Made by a program: the position numbers and the translations under genes. This document shows, in pieces, positions 52,269-61,975 of a stretch of DNA of 64,000 bases (the first letter of the stretch is position 1; every line of letters starts with the position of its first letter). The DNA lies in the NCBI GenBank assembly GCA_020633895.1, contig JACKCT010000010.1, positions 1 to 64,000 of the forward strand, given 5' to 3'. The DNA comes from Deltaproteobacteria bacterium. Its GTDB lineage: Bacteria; Lernaellota; Lernaellaia; JACKCT01. The notes below the pieces were generated by a model, which did not search any database, was not told where the DNA came from, and saw nothing but the letters and a program-made list of their open reading frames with translations.

Positions 52269-52568
52269 ATGATGGCAAAAGAGCAATTGGGAAAGCGTCA
52301 TCACTGCTTCGATTGCGGGTGCCTTTTCTATGATCTGAACAAGCCCGCCGCGGTCTGCCCCAAGTGCGGCGCCGACCAGGCCAACGCCCCCAAACCGACC
52401 ATCGCCGCCGAATCGCGCTCGTCCCGATCCAAGCGCTCGGCGGAAAAAGACTACATCCCCATGTCCGACGGTGACGACTTCGACGACGAAGGCTTCGACG
52501 ACGCCGACGATCTGGACACCGGCGACGACGACATGGGCGGTCCCCCGGAAATGGCCGACGACGATTAG
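52269..52568 (+). CDS. FYDLN acid domain protein
   Basis: 99 residues. The signature KRHHCFDCGCLFYDLNKP and CPKCGAD form a small zinc ribbon, followed by an acidic tail of about 40 residues (DDFDDEGFDDADDLDTGDDD). The family is widespread in proteobacteria and of unknown function. GGGAGGA lies 12 nt before the ATG-ATG pair, so 52269 or 52272 may be the start. Confidence 0.88.
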   Translation: MMAKEQLGKRHHCFDCGCLFYDLNKPAAVCPKCGADQANAPKPTIAAESRSSRSKRSAEKDYIPMSDGDDFDDEGFDDADDLDTGDDDMGGPPEMADDD

Positions 52569-52590
52569 TGCCCTAGTCTGCACGGACTAA

Positions 52591-52665
52591 CGGATGCCGG
52601 AGGCATCCTGCACGCTATCGCGCAGGTTGAACGGTCGCGGTAGTCGTCGCTTCGCTCCGGGTGGA
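52591..52665. repeat. dispersed repeat, family C
   Basis: The hairpin GGATGCCGGAGGCATCC, then GCGCAGGTTGAAC and TAGTCGTCGCTTCGCTCCGG. Same order of parts as the copy at 51229. Confidence 0.6.
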
Positions 52666-52739
52666 GCGGTCAAGATCTGTGCCGCGTTTTTCCCAACGAA
52701 AGGGGAAAAGTGCGGACATCATGCACTCAACGCCCGCGC

Positions 52740-53261
52740 CTAATCCCCGTCCTGCTTCTTCCCGACCCGATGGGCGTCCCACGCCGAATAGATCCACAGC
52801 ACCACCATCGGCATCACGCCGTAGAACAGTCCCTGGAAAATCTCGTGGGAGATCACACTGGTGTTCACGCTTTGCGGGCCGTTGGCGATGGTCCCCGGAT
52901 CGGGAAACGCCGTGCCCATGAGCGTATCCATGTAGCCCGTCATGCCTTGGGAGAGTTTGACGAGAAAGACGGCGAGGAAGAAGAACACGCCGACGATGAT
53001 CAGGATGCCCTTGACGCGCTGGCCCAGGTAGATCTGCCCCGCTCCGGGGAGGACGGCGCCGGAGAGCATCATCGCTTTTCGGGCGCGGCTTTCGGCGTTG
53101 GGTTTCTTGGCGGAGGCGCGATAAGGGCCGGAAGGCGTCTCGGTCGGAGTTCCTTGGGGCATGGGCGGACGGGACGGAGGTCCGACTCTCGGCGTCACGG
53201 GACGTCGATCGGGGATGGCCTCGGGGATGTCGTCTAGCTCGCGTCTTTCGTCCGGCGCCAA
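52740..53261 (-). CDS. membrane protein with Pro-rich N-terminal tail
   Basis: 173 residues. The first ~60 are Pro/Arg/Ser-rich and probably disordered. A hydrophobic core follows with AMMLSGAVLPGAGQIYLGQR, ILIIVGVFFFLAVFLVKL and a last helix (GVMPMVVLWIYSAWDAHRVG). LPGAGQIYLGQ resembles TM2/DUF5683-type proteins. The TTG start at 53261 has GGAGG at 5 nt and overlaps the mazG end by 28 bases. Confidence 0.65.
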   Translation of the reverse strand: MAPDERRELDDIPEAIPDRRPVTPRVGPPSRPPMPQGTPTETPSGPYRASAKKPNAESRARKAMMLSGAVLPGAGQIYLGQRVKGILIIVGVFFFLAVFLVKLSQGMTGYMDTLMGTAFPDPGTIANGPQSVNTSVISHEIFQGLFYGVMPMVVLWIYSAWDAHRVGKKQDGD

Positions 53262-54019
53262 AGGGCCTCCAACTCGTCCAGGGTTTTTCCGGCGAAGTCC
53301 TCCCCCGCCTCGTGCAGGGAGTCTTCCAGGCGGCTGAACCGCCGGATGAACTTCGCCGTGGCGCGACGCAGCGCGTCCTCCGGGCTGACGTGCAGGTGCC
53401 GCGCGTAGTTGACCATGGCGAACATCAGGTCGCCGAATTCCTCTTCCAACTCGTCCGGGTCGCCGCCCGCTTGGGCCTGGGCCACCTCGTCGAGCTCCTC
53501 ATGCATCTTGTCCAGGACCTGGGCCGGGTTGTCCCAATCAAACCCCGCCTTGGCCGCCCGCTCGCTGATGCGAAAGGCCCGCAGCACGCTGGGCAGCGAC
53601 TCGGGCACCTTGTCGAGAATGTGGTGCGTCTTGTCGGTTCGGCGCTCCACTTTCTTCATGGCGTCCCATTGTTGGACAACTTCCTCGCTGGTCAGGTTCG
53701 CCTCTTCGCCGAAAATATGCGGATGACGGCGGACCATCTTCTCGCCGAGCACCTGGGCGATGTCCTCCATGGCGAACTGCCCCTCCTGCTCGGCGATGCG
53801 CGCGACGAACAATACCTCCCAGAGCACGTCGCCCAGCTCTTCCTTCATGTCCGCGTAGTCCATGCGGTCCATGGCGTCGAGGGCTTCGTAGGTCTCTTCC
53901 AGGAAGTACTTGCGCAGGGAGTGGATCGTCTGTTCGTTGTCCCATGGGCAGCCGTTTTCGCTTCGCAGGCGGCGAATGATCTCCACGCATTCGGCGAAAC
54001 CGTATTTGGGGTGCGTCAT
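53234..54019 (-). CDS. mazG: nucleoside triphosphate pyrophosphohydrolase MazG
   Basis: 261 residues with two MazG repeats. The first has CPWDNEQTIHSLRKYFLEETYE and KEELGDVLWEVLF, the second has ELDEVAQAQ and ELEEEFGDLMFAMVNYARH; both keep the EExxE...ExxD metal ligands. It hydrolyses NTPs, including non-canonical ones. The ATG at 54019 has GAGGA at 6 nt. The next minus-strand gene starts within its 3' end. Confidence 0.95.
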   Translation of the reverse strand: MTHPKYGFAECVEIIRRLRSENGCPWDNEQTIHSLRKYFLEETYEALDAMDRMDYADMKEELGDVLWEVLFVARIAEQEGQFAMEDIAQVLGEKMVRRHPHIFGEEANLTSEEVVQQWDAMKKVERRTDKTHHILDKVPESLPSVLRAFRISERAAKAGFDWDNPAQVLDKMHEELDEVAQAQAGGDPDELEEEFGDLMFAMVNYARHLHVSPEDALRRATAKFIRRFSRLEDSLHEAGEDFAGKTLDELEALWRRTKDAS

Positions 54020-54120
54020 GGATTCCTCGTCAAGGCCGTTCGAGCGTGCGTGACGGTTGTAGGGGGAATTGGGGGCGGTGGCAACCGCTGCAAGGCAATT
54101 TCGGCATACCGATTCATCAT

Positions 54121-54226
54121 GGGTGCCACACTTTCGCGGAGGCGGAACGCCGAAGAGAAGGTGTGCAATTTCGAAATACCGATGCACACCCTTGCTCGCC
54201 TTCGGCGACCTAAGAATGTGGCACCC
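54121..54226. repeat. dispersed repeat, family B (complete copy)
   Basis: A 106-bp element with perfect terminal inverted repeats GGGTGCCACA / TGTGGCACCC. Its right end lies inside the last codons of addA, which therefore ends in residues VPHS encoded by the repeat. Confidence 0.85.
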
Positions 54227-57200
54227 AGTCGGAACATATTTCCAAATGCGGGCACCCCGCGCAAACGCCCTCACCCTCCGGCGCCGTTCCGGTCCTTTCC
54301 GCGTCGAAAAATCGCTGCACCAGCGCCGCCGCCTCGCTGCGTCGCTCGGGAGATAAATCGACGTCGACCGCCGTGTCGCTGCGCGCGAAATACAGCACCG
54401 CCCGTGTCACCGGCTTGCGGAAATAGCGTTCGGCTCCGTCCGCGTAGAGCAGCAACTGTGCCGCGTATTTCTCCGCTTTGACCGCCTCGTCACCGTGGAC
54501 GCGATCCGTCTTGTAATCGACGATCGTCACGCCCTCGTTTCCCGCCACGCAAAGGTCGATTGTCCCGCGCAGCAGGCGTATTTTGTCGTTCGATAACGAT
54601 TCGGCATCCTCCACCGGCCACGCCAGCGCCAACTCCCGCACCGCCGTCCCGGCCCGGGCCGCCGCGCCGAGTTCGTGGCGCGCAAACTGATGCATCCCCT
54701 GGGAAAGCGCCTTGCGCGTCGCCTTGTCGATATCGCGCCGCTTGTGCATCCCGTCCAGGGTGGCGGGGATGGTGGCCTCGTCCGCGTCCCAACGCTCCAT
54801 CGCCTCGTGGAACAACGACCCGAAGTCCGCCGCCGAAAGACGCGTCGCCTCGTTATCGCCGGCGCGATCGTCCGCATCGAAATCGAAATCCGCCTCCGCA
54901 TCGACGAGCAAACCCCGAGGCAATCCCAAGCGATAGATCAAATCGTCCCGACGCGGGCATTCCGCGAAACGCGCGACCCGCGTGACCGTGTAGATCGGCC
55001 GGACGTGCTCCACGGCCATCGGCGCGACGGCACAGGCCGCGTTATATCCCGCCTTCAACTTCGCGATGTCGTTTTCCTCAACATTCGGCACTGCCGTCGG
55101 CCCGTCATCCGCCACGTCACGACGCACCAACAGACGCACGTCGCCCAGTACATTCTCGTCGGCCCATTCGTCGGCGTTGTCGGCAATCCCCCAACCATCG
55201 AGCAGCCAACGAATCATCGGTTGGGGCGAACCGATTTTCTTGCTCTGCGTCGGAGTGACGGCCGCGGAAACGCACAAATGCTCCTGGGCACGGGTGCAGG
55301 CGACGTAAAATAACCGCGCCGCCTCCGCCCGCTCTCGCGCCTTGTGATGCTCCTTGAGTTCCTCGAACGCCGCCGACGCGATATTGCCGTTGAGGTACAA
55401 TGGCCGCCAATGCACGGCCAATCGCGGCGGAGTGTTGGTGTCGCCGGGCGCGAAGTAGTACGGGTCCGATTGGTTACGCCCCCGCCGGTTCAGATCCGCG
55501 AGAATCACGAAAGGAAACTGCAAACCCTTCGAGCCGTGGATGGTCATGATCGTGACCGCGTCGCCGCCCTCGCCCAGGCCCGCCTGACGCGCCGAACTGT
55601 CGTCGGCCAGCACCTTGAACCCGTAAGCCAGCGCGGCGGCCGTGCCGCCGTGGGGTTCGGCGATGCCGTTCGCGGCGCGACAGACCATGGCCAGATTTTC
55701 CGTCCGCCGACCGGGCGCGTCCTGGGCCAACGCCCACCGATGCAGTCCCAGCCCGTCGACCAATCGTTCGCAAAGCCGCTGTCCGTCCAGCGCGGGCAAA
55801 TCGCGACGCACCGCCGCCAGCGCCGCCGCCAATCGCTCGCACGCACGCCCCTCGTCGCCCGGCATGCCCAGAATGTCCGTCGCGTCCGCCAGCAGATCGA
55901 ACAACCCCACCTCCGGCCCGCGCGCCTGGGAGCGAAGCAGCATCAACCCGTTCGGCCCCACGCCCACCGGCCCGCTCATCAACACGCCCACCAGCGCCCG
56001 TTCGTCCCGGGGATTGGCGATCACCGCGACCGCGTCCGCCAGAGCCCGCACTTCCGGCGTGCCGTAAAGCCCCTTGCCGCCGTCGATCACCGCCGGAATC
56101 CGCCGCGCCTCGAACGCCCGACGATAGATTTCCGCGTCGGTCAGTGTCGTCATCAGCACGACCACGTCCCCCGGGCGCAGGGGCCGTGATGTGTCGTCAT
56201 TCGTCGCCACCGTCACCGCGCCCGACTGCAACGTGTCGTCGAGATACCGGGCCAACGACATCGCCTCGAACTCGCGGGACTTGGGGCTGTCGTCGTCATC
56301 CGGCGCGATCGACAGATGCACGTCCACGGCCGGGCCGTCCCGTTCGTCGAAACGATCGCTGCCCGCGACCAAGGCCTTGTACTCGACGCGATCCGCCGTG
56401 CCGTGCCCCAATCCCACGTCGTCGAAAGTGCGTTGGAAGAGGACATTCACGGCGGTGAGCAAACGTTCGCGACTGCGGTAGTTGGTCGCCAGGCCGATCA
56501 CGTTTTCCTCGCCGGCTTCGCGTGCTTTTTCCAGATACGACGCGAAGACGTTCACGTCCGCGTGACGAAATCCGTAGATCGACTGCTTCACGTCGCCGAC
56601 GCGAAACGACGGCCGCTCCTCGCTGAGCAGTTCGATGATGCGGTCCTGCAGGCGGTTGATGTCCTGGCATTCGTCGACCATCACCAGGTCGAATTGCTCG
56701 CGGATGCGCCGTCGGATCTCCAGATGGTCGGCGTTTTCCAACAGGCGCAACGCCGTCGCCTCCAGATCCGCGAAATCCGCCAAACCGCGACGGCGCTTGG
56801 CCTCGCCGTAGCGCTCGTGGAATCGCCGGGCGATCTCGATGAGCGCCCGCCTCCCCTGCCGGTCATGCACATCGGCAACTGCCGCGAGGAAAGCCTTGGG
56901 CGCGTCTCTTTTCGCTTCATATGCAAGGCCCTTGAGAATCTTGCCTGTCGCCGGGATTTTGCCGCCGAGGTCGATCAGCTTTTGCGTCGCGATGACGCGA
57001 TCGGACTCGTTCGCCTCGGGGTCGTCGAAGGCCGCCCGCACCTCCCGCAACAACGCGATGCCTTCGGCGTGTTTGTCCGGATCGAGAGCAGGTTCGCATT
57101 CACCCATCGCCGTCATCAGTCGCCGTTGCGCGTCCCGGACCGCCAGGTCGTCGCCGTCCCCGACAAGATGCGCGATCTCGGAAAATTCCCGCCCCGACGC

Positions 57201-57758
57201 CACGAGGGCTTCGTAAAACCGCTTCGCGATGGACGGCAGGTCGCTGTCGCCGACGGGAATCTCCCCGGCCCAATCGGGCAGGTCGTCGGGCAGTTCATTG
57301 AGCACGTCGCGCATCGTTTCGTCGGCCAGCAGCGCGGCGGACGTCTCGTCGATCATCCCGAATCCCGGATCGATGCGAGCCTCCACCGGATGCGCCTTGA
57401 GCAGGCGATGGCAAAACGAATCGATAGTGGAAATGTACGCGCCGTCCAGCTCCCGACGCAGGTCCGCGCGGCCCAAGCGCTCGAACAAATCGGCGATGCG
57501 CTCGCTCATTTCGGCGGCGGCTTTTTCGGTGAAGGTGATCGTCAGGATGCGTCGGAGCATGCGCACCTGGGCAGCATCCGTCGTTTCGCGCAGCACGCGA
57601 TAGACGAATTTGGCGGTGAGCGTCGCGGTTTTGCCCGTTCCGGCGCCCGCGCTGACGGCGACCATCGGCGCGTCGGAAACGACCGCCGCCTCCTGCTCGG
57701 CATTGAGCCGAACGTGCCTCTTGATCAGCGCCAGCGCGTCGGCGGATCGCTTCGTCAT
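54210..57758 (-). CDS. addA: AddA-type helicase-nuclease subunit
   Basis: 1,182 residues. UvrD-like superfamily 1 helicase: SAGAGTGKTATL (Walker A), LTITFTEKAAAEM, DECQDINRLQ, VGDVKQSIYGFRHADV, ATNYRSRERL, LFYVACTRAQEHL. The C-terminal PD-(D/E)XK nuclease has GTIDLCVAGNEG and IVDYKTDR. It processes double-strand breaks with AddB for recombination. Unusually, cysteines FAECPRR and GVCAGCPHLEIC sit on both sides of the nuclease, matching the AddB/Cas4 Fe-S pattern. Its start is 1 nt before the end of addB. The last residues lie in a family B repeat. Confidence 0.92.
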   Translation of the reverse strand: MTKRSADALALIKRHVRLNAEQEAAVVSDAPMVAVSAGAGTGKTATLTAKFVYRVLRETTDAAQVRMLRRILTITFTEKAAAEMSERIADLFERLGRADLRRELDGAYISTIDSFCHRLLKAHPVEARIDPGFGMIDETSAALLADETMRDVLNELPDDLPDWAGEIPVGDSDLPSIAKRFYEALVASGREFSEIAHLVGDGDDLAVRDAQRRLMTAMGECEPALDPDKHAEGIALLREVRAAFDDPEANESDRVIATQKLIDLGGKIPATGKILKGLAYEAKRDAPKAFLAAVADVHDRQGRRALIEIARRFHERYGEAKRRRGLADFADLEATALRLLENADHLEIRRRIREQFDLVMVDECQDINRLQDRIIELLSEERPSFRVGDVKQSIYGFRHADVNVFASYLEKAREAGEENVIGLATNYRSRERLLTAVNVLFQRTFDDVGLGHGTADRVEYKALVAGSDRFDERDGPAVDVHLSIAPDDDDSPKSREFEAMSLARYLDDTLQSGAVTVATNDDTSRPLRPGDVVVLMTTLTDAEIYRRAFEARRIPAVIDGGKGLYGTPEVRALADAVAVIANPRDERALVGVLMSGPVGVGPNGLMLLRSQARGPEVGLFDLLADATDILGMPGDEGRACERLAAALAAVRRDLPALDGQRLCERLVDGLGLHRWALAQDAPGRRTENLAMVCRAANGIAEPHGGTAAALAYGFKVLADDSSARQAGLGEGGDAVTIMTIHGSKGLQFPFVILADLNRRGRNQSDPYYFAPGDTNTPPRLAVHWRPLYLNGNIASAAFEELKEHHKARERAEAARLFYVACTRAQEHLCVSAAVTPTQSKKIGSPQPMIRWLLDGWGIADNADEWADENVLGDVRLLVRRDVADDGPTAVPNVEENDIAKLKAGYNAACAVAPMAVEHVRPIYTVTRVARFAECPRRDDLIYRLGLPRGLLVDAEADFDFDADDRAGDNEATRLSAADFGSLFHEAMERWDADEATIPATLDGMHKRRDIDKATRKALSQGMHQFARHELGAAARAGTAVRELALAWPVEDAESLSNDKIRLLRGTIDLCVAGNEGVTIVDYKTDRVHGDEAVKAEKYAAQLLLYADGAERYFRKPVTRAVLYFARSDTAVDVDLSPERRSEAAALVQRFFDAERTGTAPEGEGVCAGCPHLEICSDWVPHS

Positions 57759-57759
57759 C

Positions 57760-60700
57760 TCAACGCGCCTTCCGACAAAGCGTCGCCAGCGTGCACCATT
57801 TGCACGGACCGTTCTCGTAGTCCGGGCCGACGTCGCCGCCGTGAACCCGCGCGCACGTCGCCGCCAGATCCTGCTCGAATTGCGCCAGCACCTGCCTCAT
57901 CGTGTCGTCATCGAAGAATCGACCGGCAAACCCCTCGCCGCCGCCGTCCACCAGATCGGCGTTGAGCAATCCGACGGACCCGCGATGGCGCACAAGCAGA
58001 TACGCCGCTCCCGCCGGTTTCTGATGAAAGAACCGTTCGACCGCCAGCAGGTAGATCGGAAGCTGGGGACGTTGCAGCAATTGGTCGGCGAGTTTGGCGT
58101 CGTCCTTGGGAAAGCTCGCCTCGGACCCGGTCTTGTAGTCGATGACGATTGAAGCACCGAGTTTGTCGTTGACGTCCCGCCGGTCGATGCGTCCGCGAAA
58201 TTTGTATTCCGCCCCGCCGCCGCGAATCATCAAATCGTTGAAACGCTCCTCACTCCTGGTCGGCGTAAAATCGGGATGGGCGGCCAGACGTTCATTTTCC
58301 TCGCGCGCGAAAGCATACGTCTTAGTGATCAACTCATTGAGCTGATGGCGGGTGGTGACATCCTCGTCAGGATGAAGATGGGGCGCGGCTTCGGCCAGTT
58401 CTTTGCGCAAGGCCGCCGCCAAGGCCCCCGTCCGGGATTCGGGAAACGCAACTTCCAGCGCCTTATGCACCAGATGACCGCGAAAGCGCCCGTCCGCCAG
58501 GCTTCGCGGCGCGCCCGGCTCCTTGGCGCCGATGACGTGCTCCACGAAATGCTGAAACGGACAGCCGACGAATTGCGCAATCTGCGACGCGCTGAAATCC
58601 GTCATCGCCGCAACCAAGGCCGTGAGCGCCGCCGCGTCGTCCAATCGTCGCGGAGGGCCGTCCAGATAGCGCGCAAGATCGAATGCGAAATTCATCGGCA
58701 GAATGTCCGCCTCGAACAACCGCGCCCACGCGCCGTCATCCCGACTTACCGACGTCCCCACCCGCGCAAACCGACCGGCCCGCAGCGCCGCTTCGTAACG
58801 CCATGCGTCCGCTTCATTCGCCGCGTCGGGGCGATTCGCGTCAAACGCCGTCGGATGCACCAACGTCCGCGCGCCCTCCCGCGTGATTTCTTTTCGCTCG
58901 ACGCCCAGCGCCTTCGCCACGTCCGTCAGGTACGGGCTGGGTTCGTTGCGTCGACCGTCGCTCGACCGGCGCGGATAGGTAAGCGTGACCGATGCGTCGG
59001 CTCGCGTCACCGACAAGTAAAACAGCAGGCTCTCCTCGTCGCGATGCTCGGCCTCGGATTTCAGCCCCAGGCCCGCGTCGACGAGGCGCGCGTGGATGGC
59101 GTCGGACAAAAACGGATCGGACGCCGGGCGCGTGGGGAATCCGCCCTGCGTCAGGTTGAGGAGAAAGACGTGGCGCCAAGCCCAGCTACGAGCCTCCAGC
59201 GCATCCACCACATGCACCGCCGACGCCGCCTGTCCCGGCAACGCCACCGCCGCCGACGCCCATTCCTCGCGCAGCGCGCCGATCCAGCCGGCCGCGTCCT
59301 CGTGCCCGTCCGCGAAGGCCTCGACACGCCCGAGCGCTCCGTGCAGTGCCGACAGCGCCGCGGCCGCCAACGTCGCCTCCGGTCGCGACATGACGCCGCC
59401 GCGATATTGAAATAACCGACGAGTGACCAGCGCGAGCAGCGCTCGTCCCACCTTCGCCGTCGCCGCCGCTCCATCCACGCGACGCAGGCCATCCCGAATC
59501 GCGGCGAACTGTTCCAACAACTCGACGCATGCCTCGGCACGACGTTTCTCGCGAAAATACTTCGCCCATTCGTCCGGCTTGGAATGCCACGGACCGGTGT
59601 CGCGCATCGCGGCCTGATCCAGCGGCGCGGCTTCCTCAACCGTCGCCAATTGACGGACCAGCGCGAACAATTCGTCCCGACCGCTGGGATCGAACGAGGC
59701 CTGGTCGTCTCGTCGGCCCAGTACGTCGAGCGCCGCCAGCACGAATCGACCGGGACCAGTGGACGCCGCGTCCAAGCGACCGAGAAAACGAAACGGCACG
59801 CCTCGGCGCGCCAAGGCGTCGGGCAATACGCGGGCGTAATCGGACAGATTGCGACACACGATGCCGATGCGTAGCGGGTCGGCGCCGTTGCGAATGAGCG
59901 CCGCGACGCGCTCGGCGACCACGTCGGCCTCGAAGCCCGGATGATCGACGTTGAGAATCGCGACGGGCTCCGCGTCAACCGGCGGCAGTGATGTCTCCGC
60001 GAACAGCGCGTCTTCCAATTGCCGCAACGCGGGCTGGCGTTCGTCTTCTTTTCGATGCCGTTCTTCAACGACGAATCCCGCCGCCGTGAGCCGGTCGCGC
60101 ATCCGACGAACGGCGAGGAAGCCGTGGCGTCCACTGTCCATATCCGCGCGCAGGCCCGGCAGGCTGAAGCCGACGCGCAGGGTGGAATGGGTTAGGAGGG
60201 CGTTAAGGACGCCGGTCTGCCCGGCGGTGAGGTCGTAGAATCCGTCGAAAAAAATCGCGCGGGGCGCGCACGCCGGATCCCGCCACCGAGCCGCCAGCGC
60301 GTCCAAGGCCATGCGCCGCAAACGCAACCCTCGCCCGGCGAGATCCGCCAGATAGCGCTCGAACAAATCCGCCATCGCCGCGCCCAGGCGCTCGCGCGCG
60401 TCGCCTTTTGTCGCCGTGCGGATTCCCTCGGCGCTCACGCCCTCGTCGATCCATTGGGCAAAGGACGCCAGCGTCGTCGCCGCGAAATTGGGCAGGCCCG
60501 CCACCGCCTCCAGCACCGTCCCCGGCGCGATTTCGGCAATGAGCGCGCGCAGGGCGTCGAGGGTGTCGCCGGGGTTGACGATCTCGGCGGCGGGTTCGAG
60601 GACGTCGGCGTGACGGCGGATCAGACCGTCGAAGGTGAGGATGTCGGCGTCGGCCACCGCGCCCCGTTCCCGGGCCAGCAGGACACGGGTGTGGTCGCGC

Positions 60701-60891
60701 ATGCTCGCGGTCGCCAGCACGAGGTAGACGTCGCCCGGTCCGAATTCGTCGACGGCGGCGAGGTACAACTCGCGGATGCGTGTCGACTTGCCCGATCCCG
60801 CGCGGCCCAGCAGCAGCAGCCGCGAAGAAGGTTCAAGCGCAGTCCGATCGCCGAAGTCCAACGACCCCTGCCGACCGCCCTCGCCGCTCAC
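57760..60891 (-). CDS. addB: AddB-type helicase-nuclease subunit
   Basis: 1,043 residues. The N-terminus has GRAGSGKSTRI (Walker A), a weak inactivated helicase follows (LTYPRRSSDGR), and the C-terminal nuclease has FRGRIDRRDV and IVIDYKTGS. The Fe-S cluster ligands are VGCPFQHFVEHV and CKWCTLATLC. It pairs with AddA, the next gene. The cluster holds the nuclease domain together in known AddB. Its start overlaps the stop of the PLP-dependent enzyme gene by 4 nt. Confidence 0.9.
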   Translation of the reverse strand: MSGEGGRQGSLDFGDRTALEPSSRLLLLGRAGSGKSTRIRELYLAAVDEFGPGDVYLVLATASMRDHTRVLLARERGAVADADILTFDGLIRRHADVLEPAAEIVNPGDTLDALRALIAEIAPGTVLEAVAGLPNFAATTLASFAQWIDEGVSAEGIRTATKGDARERLGAAMADLFERYLADLAGRGLRLRRMALDALAARWRDPACAPRAIFFDGFYDLTAGQTGVLNALLTHSTLRVGFSLPGLRADMDSGRHGFLAVRRMRDRLTAAGFVVEERHRKEDERQPALRQLEDALFAETSLPPVDAEPVAILNVDHPGFEADVVAERVAALIRNGADPLRIGIVCRNLSDYARVLPDALARRGVPFRFLGRLDAASTGPGRFVLAALDVLGRRDDQASFDPSGRDELFALVRQLATVEEAAPLDQAAMRDTGPWHSKPDEWAKYFREKRRAEACVELLEQFAAIRDGLRRVDGAAATAKVGRALLALVTRRLFQYRGGVMSRPEATLAAAALSALHGALGRVEAFADGHEDAAGWIGALREEWASAAVALPGQAASAVHVVDALEARSWAWRHVFLLNLTQGGFPTRPASDPFLSDAIHARLVDAGLGLKSEAEHRDEESLLFYLSVTRADASVTLTYPRRSSDGRRNEPSPYLTDVAKALGVERKEITREGARTLVHPTAFDANRPDAANEADAWRYEAALRAGRFARVGTSVSRDDGAWARLFEADILPMNFAFDLARYLDGPPRRLDDAAALTALVAAMTDFSASQIAQFVGCPFQHFVEHVIGAKEPGAPRSLADGRFRGHLVHKALEVAFPESRTGALAAALRKELAEAAPHLHPDEDVTTRHQLNELITKTYAFAREENERLAAHPDFTPTRSEERFNDLMIRGGGAEYKFRGRIDRRDVNDKLGASIVIDYKTGSEASFPKDDAKLADQLLQRPQLPIYLLAVERFFHQKPAGAAYLLVRHRGSVGLLNADLVDGGGEGFAGRFFDDDTMRQVLAQFEQDLAATCARVHGGDVGPDYENGPCKWCTLATLCRKAR

Positions 60892-61925
60892 TTCGCCGCC
60901 TTGGCCGGGGCGTCCTCGAAAAATTTCCGAAATTCCGGATGGACCTCGTCGACGCCGACCGTCGCGAGCTCGGCGCTCATGTCCACCGTGTTGAAGGTGT
61001 GCCAGAAGACGACGGGGCCGGCCGGCGGATGCTCGGCCAGATACGCGCGCATCCCGGCGAAGGTCTTGCCGGTGTAGGTCGTCTCCAATTGAAGGCCGTG
61101 CCGGCCCGCCAATTCCACCGCCGCCAGAGACTCGTCGGTCGCGCGCCCGTATTCGCCGCCGAAGTGCTCGTGCAGCATGAGGATGTCTTTCGCGGTGATC
61201 TTGATCCCGCCGATTTCGGCGCCGTGCTTGCGCATCACGTTCAAGGCCCCGTTGGCCGCCTTGAGCACCGCCCGTTCGTTCGTCACCATCTTGTCCACCA
61301 CGCGCACGCCGATCACCCGCGTCGGCCAGCCCAGCAGTTTAAAGCCCGCCACCAGGCCGCCGTAGGTGCCGCACGAACCCACCGCGCAAAAGACGGACTC
61401 GGGGATCGGCGCCTGCCCCGCCTCGACCTGCTCGGCATATTCGAACGCGGCGTTCACGTAGCCGACCGTGCCCAACGCGCTCGTCCCGCCCGGCGGCACC
61501 AACACGAGCTTGCCCTTGGAGGTCAGGCGCGACTCGATGAGTTCCTTGGCGACCACGAACGCCGTCTTCGCGTACGACCCCGTGTAATGCACGATCGCGC
61601 CGTATCGCGCGAACAGCCGCATATTTTTGCGCACGAAATCGTTGACCGGCTGGTCGAAGAGAACCAGGTGGCAGGTCAGGCCGAGCTTTTGGGCGAAGAC
61701 GGCGGTGGCGACGCCGTGGTTGGTGCCGATGCCACCGATGGTCACGACGCCGACGGCGCCCTCCTGCTTGGCCTCGGCCAGCAGCAACTCCAGCTTGCGC
61801 GGTTTGTTGCCGCCGTATTCGGGCGCGCTGATGTCGTCGCGTTTGACGAAAAATTCGCTCGCGCCGATGGTCCGTCCCAATTCGGGGAACGGCTGCACGG
61901 GCGGGGGTTCACCCAACAAAGGCAC
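60888..61925 (-). CDS. PLP-dependent D-cysteine desulfhydrase / ACC-deaminase-like enzyme
   Basis: 345 residues from GTG 61925. The PLP Lys is in YGGNKPRKLELL; TIGGIGTNHGVATAV and GSCGTYGGLVAGF are typical. These enzymes release H2S from D-cysteine or open cyclopropane carboxylates; the motifs do not separate them. In the same frame, upstream sequence to 61991 encodes LFRRYPQLAGSLPFVPL, which looks like the family's usual N-terminus, but it has no ATG, GTG or TTG. An ATC at 61991 behind AAGGAG is a possible rare start. The gene overlaps addB by 4 bases. Confidence 0.85.
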   Translation of the reverse strand: MPLLGEPPPVQPFPELGRTIGASEFFVKRDDISAPEYGGNKPRKLELLLAEAKQEGAVGVVTIGGIGTNHGVATAVFAQKLGLTCHLVLFDQPVNDFVRKNMRLFARYGAIVHYTGSYAKTAFVVAKELIESRLTSKGKLVLVPPGGTSALGTVGYVNAAFEYAEQVEAGQAPIPESVFCAVGSCGTYGGLVAGFKLLGWPTRVIGVRVVDKMVTNERAVLKAANGALNVMRKHGAEIGGIKITAKDILMLHEHFGGEYGRATDESLAAVELAGRHGLQLETTYTGKTFAGMRAYLAEHPPAGPVVFWHTFNTVDMSAELATVGVDEVHPEFRKFFEDAPAKAAK

Positions 61926-61975
61926 AAAGGGCAGACTCCCCGCCAGTTGGGGATAACGTCGGAACAGGGGGCGCG

